Positions 33,261 to 44,239 of a stretch of 64,000 bases of DNA are shown piece by piece. Origin of the DNA: Melieria omissa (Eukaryota; Arthropoda; Insecta; Diptera; Ulidiidae); assembly GCA_963971225.1 (NCBI GenBank), contig OZ020268.1, positions 42,291,348 to 42,355,347 of the forward strand, read 5' to 3'. Made by a program: the position numbers and the translations under genes. Numbering within the stretch: the first letter of the stretch is position 1; every line of letters begins with the position of its first letter. The notes beneath the pieces are model-generated. The model was not told where the DNA came from, did no database searches, and saw only the letters and a list, made by a program, of their open reading frames with translations.

Positions 33261-34261
33261 TGTTCATATGTATATGTGTTAGTGTGTAACGCATGAATTT
33301 TATGACATTCTATTAAAAAATTGATAAAGTGCCACAAGGAATGCCAATTAACGCGACGGGCGAATGAATGTGCCAACAGCAAAATATCGACAACAACAAC
33401 AATTATTACAAAAACGACAATAATGCAGAAACGGCCGGATGCCATAAGGATGCACAGAATGTCGATGTGTGCGTGCAGTGCATGCGGGCACCGACACACG
33501 CATCAAATTGCCAATAAATCTGAAATGCTGCCAGCGCCGTTACAGCAAAGACAACAAAAGCTACAACAACAACAGCTGCAACATTTTCTGCATTATCAAT
33601 AGCAGCATTATGGCGCCACTTTATGATGTTGCCGAAGCTCGTCGTTGGCTCGTCACAATAATGACGACGACGACGACAATGATGATGATAATGACTGACG
33701 ATGACAATGACGATGTTTGTCATCGTTATCCAGTTCATGGCGAGAAAGGTCATCATCAGCGCTGTCATTAGCAGCAAAAGCTGCAGCGTCCGGCCCCAAT
33801 AAAACCGACGCTACACTGACATATGTTTCGAACTGTATATATGTACATACGTACAAGTATATAGTATAATAATATGCATCCGTATATTGAGACTGTCAAT
33901 GCTGGAAAGCCATATGTCAGGCTCATGTACGCACACAATGCACAGCGAGAAAAATCAGTTTGGAAGCAAATGTTGTTTTCAGTTGTGTTGAGGATTAGCT
34001 GCAATTTATCTTATTAACAAATCTATTGAACCACAAAAAAAAACAATTTGCTTCCGACTTTCCAAGACACATTCCATGATCACAATGGTTTAATTATTCG
34101 ATCAGCGCAATCTTATGTGGTTGTGGGCCCAGATTTTTGTGTAAAAGTTGCCATGTAGTCGGCAGACAAAACGGACCCTAATCGATAACTGTAGATATTC
34201 ATTCACGCTTTAATTTAAGATACAGCAGCAATTTTTGATTCAAAGCGAACATTTCTTTGAT

Positions 34262-34533
34262 GTGTTGTTGGAAAACGTGGCTCATTCATGATTTTCGAGC
34301 TACAAGAAGTTTTGATGGACTTGCAGAAGATGGCACTGACACTGATAACTGACTACAAATGACATCATATATGACATACATAGTCAGAACGGGGCATAAC
34401 AATACAACGAGTTGTTGGCTTATTGACAGTTTTCAGAATAAAATTGAATAATTGGAAGGAGTCTTTAAGACGTGGCTCACTCCATGACTTTGGGGCTACA
34501 AAAAAGTTATGAAGGATTTACAAAAGATGGCGT
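34262..34533. repeat. Pair of diverged direct repeats
   Basis: Units at 34262-34342 and 34455-34533 share ACGTGGCTCA, CATGA, GAGCTACAA/GGGCTACAA, and a shared tail ending AGATGGC, with about one quarter of positions differing. No open frame spans them. Confidence 0.55.
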
Positions 34534-34940
34534 AACTAGCATTTAAAAAGGATCGGATTATCTTCAAAACCATCTTTTCCCTCTAAAATTCAATGTAAAT
34601 GTAAACAACATAATTTGTTTGTACCTAACCATGTCAACCTTTTCGCACGACAGCATGTTGCGAAAATGATGTTAAGGAAATTTTGAAAGCGTTTCTTACC
34701 CACCTTCCGACTACCACCGAGAAGCATTTTACTTCTTAGAAAGATGCCAAAAATTAGGTAAATGTTTGGATCGCCTCAAAAGACGAGGAATTTTTTTCAG
34801 TGCGGAATCCGTACGATGCCATAAAAATTGATAAAAATCGTAGCTAATGATGAATAATACTTTGAATGAAATCATATAACGATTTCTCTAAAGAAAACAT
34901 CAAAGTTATGAAAAACCACAACACTGACTTTTTATTATAA

Positions 34941-35237
34941 TGTAACGATAAGGCACACTGTGCTGTGCTATGCATGAATGGTTTTCCAAGCATACTTTTA
35001 GGCATGCACTTTGGCGCGATAAGAAAACCAGTATAAAAAGCAGCAGTGTGCAGTGCAGAGGATCGAGTGTGTATTGAGCAAGCAAAGGGAAACATGCAAT
35101 AGTAAAGTGTAAAGTAGTAGTGTAAATTTGTAAATAAAGCGATTGTTGGTTCTTGACTGCAATTGCGCTGAGTAACTGAAGTAGTTTTATTTTCAAGCAC
35201 AGTCGAAAGCGAACTTGGAAAAGTCATTTTCGTAACA
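34941..35237 (+). mobile_element. Solo LTR, family A, copy 3
   Basis: Starts TGTAACGATAAGGCACACTG and ends CATTTTCGTAACA (297 bp). It is flanked by a perfect 4-bp duplication, ATAA. It contains a TATA-like GTATAAAAAGCAGC at 35031 and AATAAA at 35133, in the order expected for an LTR promoter and polyadenylation signal. It shares most of its sequence with copies at 18598 and 26111. No internal coding region is attached. Confidence 0.9.
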
Positions 35238-37200
35238 ATAACTTAAACTCATTAGCGCCTGAATGATTTCTTTGAAAGTTTTTTCAGCGACTTTAGTCAC
35301 TCCAAAATCGATCAATACATCTGAATGTTTTTCTGCAAACTTTTGAAATCCTCAATAGATGTTCCATAAAAATGCAAATTAAAAAGGTCATGTTTATTTA
35401 TTAAATAAAAACCCTGACTTTTCTTTTGAACATTTGTTTTTTCAAAGTCTAAAAAAGGCTTCAAAAGCAGCCGTTCAAACTCTAAGAATTTAAAAAGAAA
35501 TAACGATAGTTTTGAGCTAATTTAATGAATTTAGCTTGAGGTTCCAAGTAGTTTCTCAGTTCAAATTTTTCAATCAAAACATGACTGCATTCCACAACAA
35601 TTTCGCACATGTTTTCTCGCTGTGTACGGGCGAATCTGCACACGCACACCGTTGACAGGGTCGGGTAGCGGCATCATCGAATTTGACATGTGTCAATGCT
35701 CACGCATCCGCTCGTACGCATCTGACCCCTACAGGCGCTGCACCCATTGGCCGCCACACGCCCTCCTCTCCTCCACAAGCACAGTTGGCTGCACGATTAT
35801 CGCCTAAATTTATGCAAGACACATAAATACTCGAGTGAAAGCATGAAGCGCGCGACAGCGCATAAAGCGGTCGACGCACGCACACCAGCAGTTGCCGCCC
35901 GCGCAGCACCGCACCGCAGGACGTGCATATTTTATGATGACGCTGGTCATTTGAGCATAATTCATGCACAAGCCTTCTCAGGGCTGTGCGACTGTCACAC
36001 AAAGGTTGAAAAAACTGCACAGCTCCTGAATGGTTTGAGTGAGGCAGCAAAGTCAAACATGCGTTAGAATCAATCGTCGGCCACATTGGCAGCAGCTGTA
36101 GGGGGGAGGGGGAAAGCAGTTGAGGCTGAAGGACAAATTTACATATATACGCAATCATAAAGCAAAAATTCTAGTTTTAAGCAGCGTCCAATCAGTGGGT
36201 CAGTTTTACGCTTCACACGTTTTCTACTCTGTTTACGGCAATTTGAAAGTATATAAAGTATGTACATAGGTACATATACAAATTATACCCATGTTGATCG
36301 CATTATTTTATACTCGCCCGTGCAGTGTTTTCGAAAGCTTTGTTGGAGCAGAAATTTTTCAGTTCAGATATTTTGCCATAATTTATAGCTTCCGCATCAA
36401 TGCACTTCGACGCACGTTTGACTATTGTCAGCATGGAATCACTCAATCAGTGGTCCCTGTCACCTCGTTTGGAATCTGTGTGAGGCAGTAATGAATCATC
36501 TTTTTCATGGGCATTTAAAGTTTCAGGGCGCACCAAATAATCAATTACACACAAATTCGACAGATATATGTAACTAGGTGCATAATTCAAATGAATATTT
36601 ATTGAACGAGTGGTGATATTTTTGCAAAGCCGGCATGTTCGCATCAATCATGGGCAAATGGGCCTGTGGCTCGGATCGCAGGTCGTCGCTCTTTTCGCAA
36701 TTCGATGTGGCTCTATCTATCCGATGACACATTGGATCTCAGCCTTGAGCTAAGGAGATGTTTATGGTGTATTCGCTGAACTGAAATTGCTCAAAAGATT
36801 TTCACAAAACGGTTTTGCATAGCTCGAAAAAAACAAGGAATTTGAATCAGCCTCATTTTGTTTTTAACAAATCACTGGTACAATATATCACAGAGCCAAA
36901 AAGTGAGCAGCATTCCATTTGTTTCATGTAAAGTGATAATTTTTAAATGATAATGATAGGTGGCATTTTTAATCGAACACGAACAAGAAACAAAAAGCTT
37001 CGCCTCGAAAGAAAGCAGCACATGACTTCGGCCTTTCTTATTAAATAAGGAGTGAAGCAGAAAAACTTTAAAATTTTTACGCATCCAGCATATGAAAATG
37101 CCAAGAGTTAGGAGGCTGGTATTTGCGAGTGAAAGTTTCTATAAATATTGCAGTTTCTTGCTATATTAGTCAATTGCATCTTGGATCTTCTTTAGTCAAC
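35238..37200. other. Intronic DNA, no gene seen
   Basis: AT-rich with a GC-richer patch at 35620-36070. The open frames there have no recognisable domains. Confidence 0.45.
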
Positions 37201-38500
37201 ATGTCCACAGCAAAAGTGCTGCCACAAATTCATACTGGAAATTTTTTTGACTGAGAAGACGAAGTCTAGACTAAGCATTGCAAGGGAAAGCAAAGTGAGT
37301 GTAGCGACGGTTTCTAATGTTATAAACAACTACACCGCGGGAAACTCCATCTACAGAACCGTGGGATCAGGCAGAAAAGAGGGTCCAAGTAACACAAAAG
37401 TGATGAAAAAGGTTGTTAGCACATATCGGAATAACCAAACGAGGTCGACTCGAGATGTTGCAGATGTTGCACATCGCAATCAACTGTGTTGCGATATAAG
37501 CAAAGTCAAGAATAAAGGACCTACGAATAGCAGAAAGTGGCTGTCCGGTCGGAAGCAAAAGAAAAAATAGCGAAGACGCGGGCTCGAAAACTGTATGATG
37601 ATTACGTAACCAAGTACGAGTGCGTGATTCTCGATGGTGAAACCTATTGTAAGGCGGACTTCAAGCAGTTATCTGGGAATGACTATTTCACTACAAACAG
37701 TAAGAATGGAACACAAAGAAAATACTCCGAAGTGAAGTACACCAAATTTCCAAAAAGCTTAATGGTTTGACAAGCTATTTGCTCCTGCGGTCTACGGAGC
37801 AAGGCGTTCATTACGACAGGAACATTTAACTCTAAAATTTATATAGAAGAATGCCTGCAAAAACTCCTTCTACCATTTATTGAATAGCACAAAAGAACAG
37901 TTTTATTTTGGCCAGACCTAGCGACAAGCCACTATTCCAGGTCAACTATGGAATGGTAGAAGAAAATTGTATCACGGTAGTCCCAAAAGCAGCCGCCGTA
38001 GCTCAGCTGGCTAGTGCGTTGGGCCGCGAGTCAAGACTCCGCGAGTTCAATACTCCGTTGCGTTAACACCAAAAAAAAAAAGAAAAACAACAATTTTTCT
38101 TTCGGCGGCTGTACTCCCAGCACGAAATGGCAAACCTCTGAGAGTAAAATTGCCTATGAAAAAGCTCCCAACTCGCCGTTCGGAATTGGCCTGAAACTGC
38201 AGGTCCCTTCCAACCTTGTAAAAACATTCGCACGCACAACACGGTTGGTTGCGGGTAGCTAGGCCTTAGTCTTGTAATCAGACTGTCGTGCCAGTCAAGA
38301 GAAGAAGAAGTCCCAAAATAGGCAAATCAATCCAACTGCCTGGAACTTCGGCCTATTGAAAGATATTGGGCTGTAATGACTCAAACCCTAAGAAAAACAA
38401 ACAAAAGTTTGCAAAAATGATGTACAATTATGAAATCGGTGAAAGCAAGACCGAACGTCCAGTCTCTAATTAAGAACATTAAGAAAAATATAAAAAAAAA
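37201..38500 (+). pseudogene. Decayed DD37E transposase, relative of the 24916 gene
   Basis: Plus-strand pieces parallel the intact transposase. STAKVLPQIHTG is followed, out of frame, by the helix-turn-helix region ESKVSVATVSNVINNY. Next come VILDGETYCKADFKQLSGND (first catalytic Asp changed to Gly at the second position of the pair), QAICSCGL, FITTGTFNSKIYIEECLQK and LFWPDLATSHY. After a 320-bp SINE insertion the end resumes with material matching the RPVERFWAIM region out of frame (about 38340-38500). Stops and frameshifts are frequent. It is clearly a different lineage from the intact copy (many substitutions), so at least two DD37E invasions or an old and a young wave are represented. 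Confidence 0.85.
37989..38308 (+). mobile_element. tRNA-derived SINE with 10-bp target duplication
   Basis: A 320-bp insertion in the DD37E pseudogene is flanked by AGTCCCAAAA on both sides (37979-37988 and 38309-38318). Its head has an A box (TAGCTCAGCTGGCTAGTGCG) and a degenerate B box (GAGTTCAATACTCC), as for RNA polymerase III transcription. Then come an A-rich stretch, a unique body and a (GAA)n-like tail. The head resembles the tRNA-like part of the family B MITEs. The acceptor-stem regions do not pair as in a tRNA. Confidence 0.83.
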
Positions 38501-38519
38501 ATTTTGAACCACTTATAAT

Positions 38520-39247
38520 ATTTCATGAAATTTTTTTGTGAATTAGAGTTTAAGAAATGTATAATAAACTGCAGTTTATTTTAGTAAAATCAGACTCTTA
38601 TTTTTTTTTAAGGTGTCCTTAAAAATTTTAAATTTTTTCTGGTTCACTCCTTAATCACAGACAATGGTAAAAATGGCAAATGTTAAATGCGACAAATAAG
38701 AATGGATTGCGGCCTTGCGACAGTGTGCCATTTGTTTCGCCTAAGAAAAGACGTAAGGGCGACATAGATTAGAGCATCAGCCTGTTGTTCATACTTTGGA
38801 AAAAAATCTGTTTTAGTATAATTTGTATGCAAGGAGGCGCAATGCATCGGGACTAATGGCCACGGTCACACCCAATATTAGCACAATTCTTTTATCGCTT
38901 TCTTCAAGCGAAGACATTGTTGCAAACTAAAAGAATATTTTGGTTTAGGTTTAGTTTAATTATATTTTTTTGTTGTATTTATTGATACGAATTCAGGCCA
39001 GGAGAACAAAACAAGCAATAGTAATGTAAATATAATAGTAAAAATAAATATATTAATTGTAGACAACATTCAGTTAAACTAATACTAACCCACAATGGGT
39101 GAAACGGTCAATCTAGCCGAAATAAATTAATATTTTTTCCGATTCACTATAGTTTGAAGAATACTTTACTATGTATCCCCTTCAGACTTTGAGGTTTTGC
39201 GCTAAATGCATAGTGAACTGTAGTTTTCACTACCACTAACAACATTT
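38520..39247. other. AT-rich spacer, no gene seen
   Basis: Poly-A and poly-T tracts only; no coding or repeat structure recognised. Confidence 0.45.
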
Positions 39248-39492
39248 CTGTGGCCGTAAGGAATAACAGCCAAAGTCGAGTTAGGACAAAATTTAGTTAT
39301 TACCACCATTGCATTCGTCGCATTCAAATGTACTACTACAAAAAATTCTATGGCTTTTGCTCATAAAATGAATGTTTTACGCCCAAAAACCGAAAATTTA
39401 TCTGGTTAAAGCTAAAGCAAATTCAAAAATTAAAAGTGCTCTCCTGAAAACTTCATAAAATCGACTTTGGCTGTTATTCCTTACGGCCACAG
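39248..39492. repeat. Perfect 32-bp inverted repeat with 181-bp spacer
   Basis: The arms 39248-39279 (CTGTGGCCGTAAGGAATAAC onward) and 39461-39492 are exact reverse complements. The spacer is AT-rich and non-coding. The right arm abuts the TIR element at 39494, so the two structures may share a history. It may be a small foldback or the ends of an inverted duplication. Confidence 0.85.
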
Positions 39493-39493
39493 A

Positions 39494-39970
39494 TTTAGTG
39501 ATAGCTGTTTCTTCCACTACTTTTTTGTTAATTTTTACCACTCTCACCAAATAAAGGGCCTTCCACACGGCTTCCATAGCACTCAGTCCATTTCGGCCCA
39601 TTGTACTATACCCATGGGGGATAGGGAAGGCACCCGTTTTGAAATATGTATGCAACACTGCTCTTTCCAACATATGTTACAGCAGACATTTCACGGGGAC
39701 CTACAGTTTAACGCCGAATCCGAACGTCGGTTACCAGTTTTTTCATTCACACTTGGAGGTTTTGCCATTGCCTGCCAAGAGCGCACTTGTGCGATTCTTG
39801 TAATTCTCGTCTACTTCATGTCGATAGCGATAGAAGTAGACGAGTTTTTCACCAGCCCGAGCCAGGAATCGAACCTGGGCCCTTTGGTAAGAGAAGCCAG
39901 TGCGCTACCCGCTGAACTATCGAGGCCGACAAGATCAGTGATTAGTGGAAAAAAATCAGCTATCACTAAA
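39494..39970 (-). mobile_element. TIR element containing a tRNA-like head and hairpin
   Basis: The outer 14 bases TTTAGTGATAGCTG (39494-39507) are exactly complementary to 39957-39970, and the similarity extends another ten or so bases (CTTCCACTA). On the minus strand a tRNA-like unit at 39857-39930 has A box TAGTTCAGCGGGTAGCGCA and B box AGGTTCGATTCCTGG. Just beyond it is a 12-bp perfect hairpin (39806-39817 with 39833-39844). A 170-codon plus-strand open frame across the element has no recognisable domain. It looks like a SINE head joined to or trapped in a DNA element. Confidence 0.6.
39857..39930 (-). repeat. tRNA-like segment (SINE head)
   Basis: A 74-bp minus-strand segment has good A and B boxes at tRNA-like spacing. 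A GCCTCGATAGTTCAGC start and GGCTCGGGC end do not give a proper paired acceptor stem, and no CCA or T-stretch terminator follows directly. I therefore call it SINE-derived rather than a tRNA gene. Confidence 0.6.
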
Positions 39971-39986
39971 TTCATTTAGTGGTGTT

Positions 39987-40169
39987 CAGTGGCTAGTTTG
40001 CCACTGAAGTCTGAATCGGCACTTGAACCGATTCAGAAGGATTGAGTTGAATCCTGACTTGGCACTTGAACCAGTTCAGGATGAGGTGGTTGGAGTCTGA
40101 ATCCGCACTTGAACCAATTCAGCTCTGATGAGGTGGTTGGAGTCTGAATCGGCACTTGAACCAATTCAG
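39987..40169. repeat. Cluster of five consecutive hairpins
   Basis: The hairpins are at 39987-40006 (CAGTGGC/GCCACTG), 40011-40036 (CTGAATCGG/CCGATTCAG), 40053-40080, 40097-40122 and 40144-40169. The last four share the loop CACTTGAA and stems of 8-10 bp that vary with matching changes on both arms in places (CGG/CCG). The last two sit in a 47-bp tandem unit. Two related modules occur at 57357-57420. The function is unknown; it may be part of an LTR or other transposon end. Confidence 0.85.
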
Positions 40170-42685
40170 CCCTGAGTCAAAAAACAAGCGTGTTGAGTGT
40201 TTGCTGTTTTCCAATTGACTGTCTTTATTTACACTTTTCCTTGGCCTTTATACTATTTCCAATGTCAAACGTTCTCACGGGCACGTTGGACATCGTTGCT
40301 GACTTAGCATTCCCACGCTTGCCCAAACTGTATTGCACTGCTTCTGCTTATGCTGCGATTAACTAAGTGAAATTTGAGTGTGCAAAATGCATTGACTGTC
40401 GAATGGAATTTGCTGTTGAATTGGCCTTGAGTATGCAAAATGCATTCACTCCCGAATGTTGGATAACACTGGCGCGTGATATTAACACTTGCAGCGGTGG
40501 GAATCGAGCCCAATTCTGCCGTGGGAACGTTTGACATTGTTTACATAATATTTATATGTGCAGAGTCTGAACAAGTGGTAATGGAAAATGTCCCAGCAGA
40601 ACTCGTAATGGTAGTTGATTTTAATGCGAAACTCCAATGTCTGATCCACTTAAACATTTGCCAAGTATCGTACAAATCGAACCATTACATAGTATAGTCC
40701 TATTATATACCTACATACATATATTCGACTTTTCAATATTTCAGTTTTTTCAAGTTGGATCAACTAAGTCATAGTCTCCATTTAGCGATTCCGTACGATT
40801 TCGAAATATTTTAAGCACTTTGTGCTGGTAGAATTTCAATACAATAAAAATTCAAAAATTTTTGGAATTTACAAATAGTTCTGTGAAGCTGAAAAGTTTT
40901 TAAAAACGAACGAAACGATCAGAAAATTAAGACTTTTGTACGCAATTTTATTATAAATGGTCTCTACTTGGTTTCACGAACACAACTATTTGTTGATGGC
41001 CAAAGTTGTGCTTTTTTTTGTCTCACGCTGTTATTGATTTTTCAGTTTGAAAACTAAAAGTGGGCTGACACGAGATCCTAACTCTAGTGCAGCGTATAAA
41101 TAACTCGCCCAGAATCCACTAAAAACGTTCCTGTGTATGTTTTGTGTTAAGCTATGGAAATTTGCGCCAACAAGCTGCAAAACATTTCGAAAAGTCACCG
41201 TTCAGCTGTCGTTTCCGCAATCACTGTCCCGTCCCCCAGCGTGGCCAGCAGCATTGTCGTCGGCGTCAGTGACGGCGACAGCATCGTTGTTGGCGTCGTG
41301 GTCGTCGGCCTCCACTGTGCAGACATTATTGATGTCTTCTGGGCGCTGCCTTCGGGCACACCCGCCCCCTACATACATAAATACTATATGTACACATGTA
41401 TGTACAACATGGTGCTGGCGTATTTTTCGTTGTTCTTGTTGTTGTTCGTATTACACAAATTTTATTTGACTGCAAAAAGCCTCAAATTAAATTAGTTGAG
41501 CAAGCGAGTGGGGCGAACGAACGAACGAGCGAACGAACGAACGAGCTGTGAGCGAAAAGTTTAAATTCTATTTACGGCGACAGTTTTTATTTTATCCGCC
41601 CGCCATTTTGCTGGCTTCGCAATAAATTTTTCGTATTCAATTAAAACGAACAAACGATTTCTGCACATTGCCAAATAATACGTCGAAGCGCAAATAGCCG
41701 CAGGCGCACTGAAAGCCATTTGCCGGGCGGCCGGGCGCGCGGTCGCAGCACTGCGACAAGTGTTGCTGTGTTGTAGACGCGTGCGTGTAATTTTCTGCCA
41801 CCCAACCGCGCGCTTTCCGCAAGCTTAATGCGGCTGTTGCCCGCCGTTTGGCGGTCGCGCGTCGTGTCGCAGGGGTGATTACATTTATTTATGATTTTAA
41901 TTTTGACATTAGCGCGAAAATTTAATTTATTGCGTGTGTTTAAATTTCGAGATTTATTCGCGCTTAATGAGCTGCAGTTCGAATCGTTTCCAAATGCCAG
42001 CCGCGCCCAACCATTCGCGGTCGCTGGACAAGTTTTCATTTATAATTTGTTGTTGTAATTTGTTAATTTCTCTTTCCTCATTGAGTGCAAGTTATGCGGC
42101 GAATTTGGAGCGAAAATTTGACTATTGAAATTTGTGCGGCGCACATAAAGTTGCAGCTGATTTATGGCGAACTGATTGGGGCGCTGCGTCAGAGCCGCTG
42201 TGCATGGAAATTGGCCCACAGGGCACGCAATCGCACTCGACTGTTTCGAAATCCAGCAGGAATCGGTGCAGCGTGCGACGGCGCGTTGCACGGTTCAGTA
42301 ATTCGAGCTAGTTGCGAGAATTGCATTTGCGAAATTCATCGAGTGGAAACGGCGCGGCGCATCCAAATGCCACGCGGTTAGAAGTTGAAAGTATTTTACC
42401 AGTGCTTACGCGCCGAATGCGAAAGCCATGCTGGGTATTTGCTGTAAAGAGGATAGAGGAATTTAAGCCGAATTTATACAGAAATGATTCTCGTATTGGC
42501 AACCATGTCGGCTGCAGTTGCAATGCGCGTATTTAGTTGGGCAGCGAAATATTGGGTTGTGGTTTAATGTTTGGAATATATCGAATCTCATAGTCATTAG
42601 TCGAGCGAATTTTGTGAAAGTCGTAGTTAGGGTAGAGGTTATTCCTAATCAAAGTGAGATGGGCATAACCGTTATTCATTCGTTT
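40170..42685. other. Intronic DNA, no gene seen
   Basis: Includes GAAC/GAGC-rich repeats near 41515-41545 and GC-richer stretches (41100-42500) with open frames lacking domains. No exon flanked by credible splice sites was recognised. Confidence 0.45.
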
Positions 42686-42830
42686 ACAGTGACGCACACA
42701 GATTTCATTTTGGGGCGGGTTTTGAGTACAACTTTTGACCCTAATAACATTTCAAGTCTTATTTTGTACCAGCAATTTTTGTATTTGGGGGGCTTGAAGC
42801 CCCAACCCTGCCCCCTGTGTGCTACTTAAC
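42686..42830. mobile_element. Short MITE, family C, copy 1
   Basis: It begins CAGTGACGCACACAGATTTC and ends CCCCCTGTGTGCTAC. Imperfect inverted ends surround GGGGC/GCCCC-rich inner blocks and a conserved core ACCAGCAATTTTTGT. It aligns with the copy at 44986-45122. Confidence 0.75.
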
Positions 42831-43072
42831 TTATATGTTGACAAACTCAAAAGATGTTTTTAAATTCGTATTCTTTTTTTTTTTTTTTAATTTGCAAGGT
42901 TTCTGTAATTGTTGAGGAATCTGGTAACTTCAAACATGTGTTTCCCCTACAACAGAAATGGTTTTTCGAACAGAAACCGTCACTTTTGAACCTTTTTGAT
43001 CAGAAACCGATCTTGTATGTGAACGCTTGTATGCGAAACCATTTGTTTGAATTGAATCAGTCTGAATAAAAC

Positions 43073-43642
43073 CAGTGTTGCCAGATCAGGAGATTTCCTC
43101 CTAGATTTAGGAGATTCTTGACCATTTAGGAGAATTTTTAAGAGGAAAAATTGTTTAGGACAAAGTTTGGGAGATTTATATTTTATATAAGGGGATTTTT
43201 CGGAACCTTAGTGGATTTTTGGATAACGAAGTATGATGTATTGGGAACACTGGCAACAGAACGTATTTTGGCAACTATTTTAATAGGGAAAGTATCCTAT
43301 TGTGTTAAACATGTTTAAGCTTACAAAATGTTGGCTCGTTCTTTCTAGTTCTCACGTGTTCCTGTCACAATGAAATCCCGTAAAAAATGACACTTTTTTT
43401 TGTTTATTTATTTTATTTTATATATGTTTTGTTTTTGTTAAGTTTTTGTTGTTAAGCTGAAGTTGAATAAGAAAAGGTTGCAATAAAAAAATTGTATTTA
43501 AATATTTTTATTTTTTACGAGAAGATTAATTCCTTTAAAAAATATGACAAAAATTGTAGGAGATTTTTTTAACTTTTGGGAGAAAATTTCAATATTTTTT
43601 TAAGATTTAGGAGAAAGTCGTTTCAGGCATCTGGCAACACTG
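43073..43642. mobile_element. hAT-like MITE with perfect 8-bp target duplication
   Basis: The inverted ends are CAGTGTTGCCAGAT and ATCTGGCAACACTG. Both sides carry AATAAAAC (43065-43072 and 43643-43650). An 8-bp duplication with CAG...CTG ends fits hAT. The 570-bp interior is AT-rich, non-coding, and repeats the motif TAGGAGA/GGGAGA several times near both ends, as expected of subterminal transposase sites. Confidence 0.9.
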
Positions 43643-43734
43643 AATAAAACCACTAAACGAACAAGTTGAGCTTTTTTATTTATCTCGTGGCTTCCGGGGA
43701 TCGGCAACAGTAATATTCAAAAATGGGTATTTTC

Positions 43735-43970
43735 TAGTGTCCGACCGAATATTCGGTTTCGGTTCGGCCAATGTTTTTATTTTTAAAAATTAATGTTAAC
43801 TGTTCTTATTATTAAGTATTTATTTATTTCGTATCGTTTGCTGAAAAATTGTAATTTTGTTGCTTGATGTGGTGATTTTTATTTAAAGTAGAAAGTTTCG
43901 GTTTCGACCGAATATTAAACAAAACCGAAATTCGGTTTCGGCCCAAAAAAGTGATTTCGGTCGGACACTA
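43735..43970. mobile_element. Short hAT-like MITE with 8-bp target duplication
   Basis: The ends are TAGTGTCCGACCGAATATTC and TTCGGTCGGACACTA. Inner inverted copies of CCGAA/TTCGGTTTCGG lie near both ends. The flanks are GTATTTTC (43727-43734) and ATATTTTC (43971-43978), an 8-bp duplication with one change. 236 bp, non-coding. Confidence 0.87.
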
Positions 43971-44059
43971 ATATTTTCTGAATTGTTTCTTGAAAAAGTA
44001 GGGAAATTTTTGGTTTTTGGGCATAAGACCGAATCATTCCTTTGATTTTGAAGAAATAA

Positions 44060-44234
44060 CTAAAAGTAGATACTTTATAAAGCACAAAATTCTACCGCGG
44101 CCTTCATCACAAGGATCACAATTAGTAGCTAAGGACGATTTTGGGGGTTTAAATTCTCCAAACATTAACTTATGACAACAACTTTGGGGGTAAAAATATG
44201 AAAGTGAAAGTGAAATCCTGCGTGCGCCACTGAT
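44060..44234. mobile_element. MITE family C, copy 3 (right end recognisable)
   Basis: It ends AAATCCTGCGTGCGCCACTG at about 44213-44232, the same end as the family C copies at 42686 and 44986 in the opposite orientation. The remainder is too diverged to place a left end. Confidence 0.45.
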
Positions 44235-44239
44235 CACAA

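Larger units (their letters stand above)
31751..34940. other. Intronic DNA with simple repeats, no gene seen
   Basis: Contains a CA run (32641-32668), a GT run (33236-33260), many CAA triplets (32930-33420), a GAC/GAT block (33660-33720) and a pair of diverged direct repeats (34262-34342, 34455-34533). The open frames are repeat-derived. Confidence 0.5.

Noticed and set aside
39857..39930. A functional tRNA gene
   Set aside because: Good internal promoter boxes but the acceptor arms do not pair and no terminator follows; it fits a SINE head.
39467..39979. 170-codon plus-strand frame
   Set aside because: It covers a TIR element and a tRNA-like segment on the other strand; no domain and no splice context.
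39987..40169. CRISPR-like array
   Set aside because: Few units, irregular spacing, palindromic modules with no unique spacers, and a eukaryotic context.
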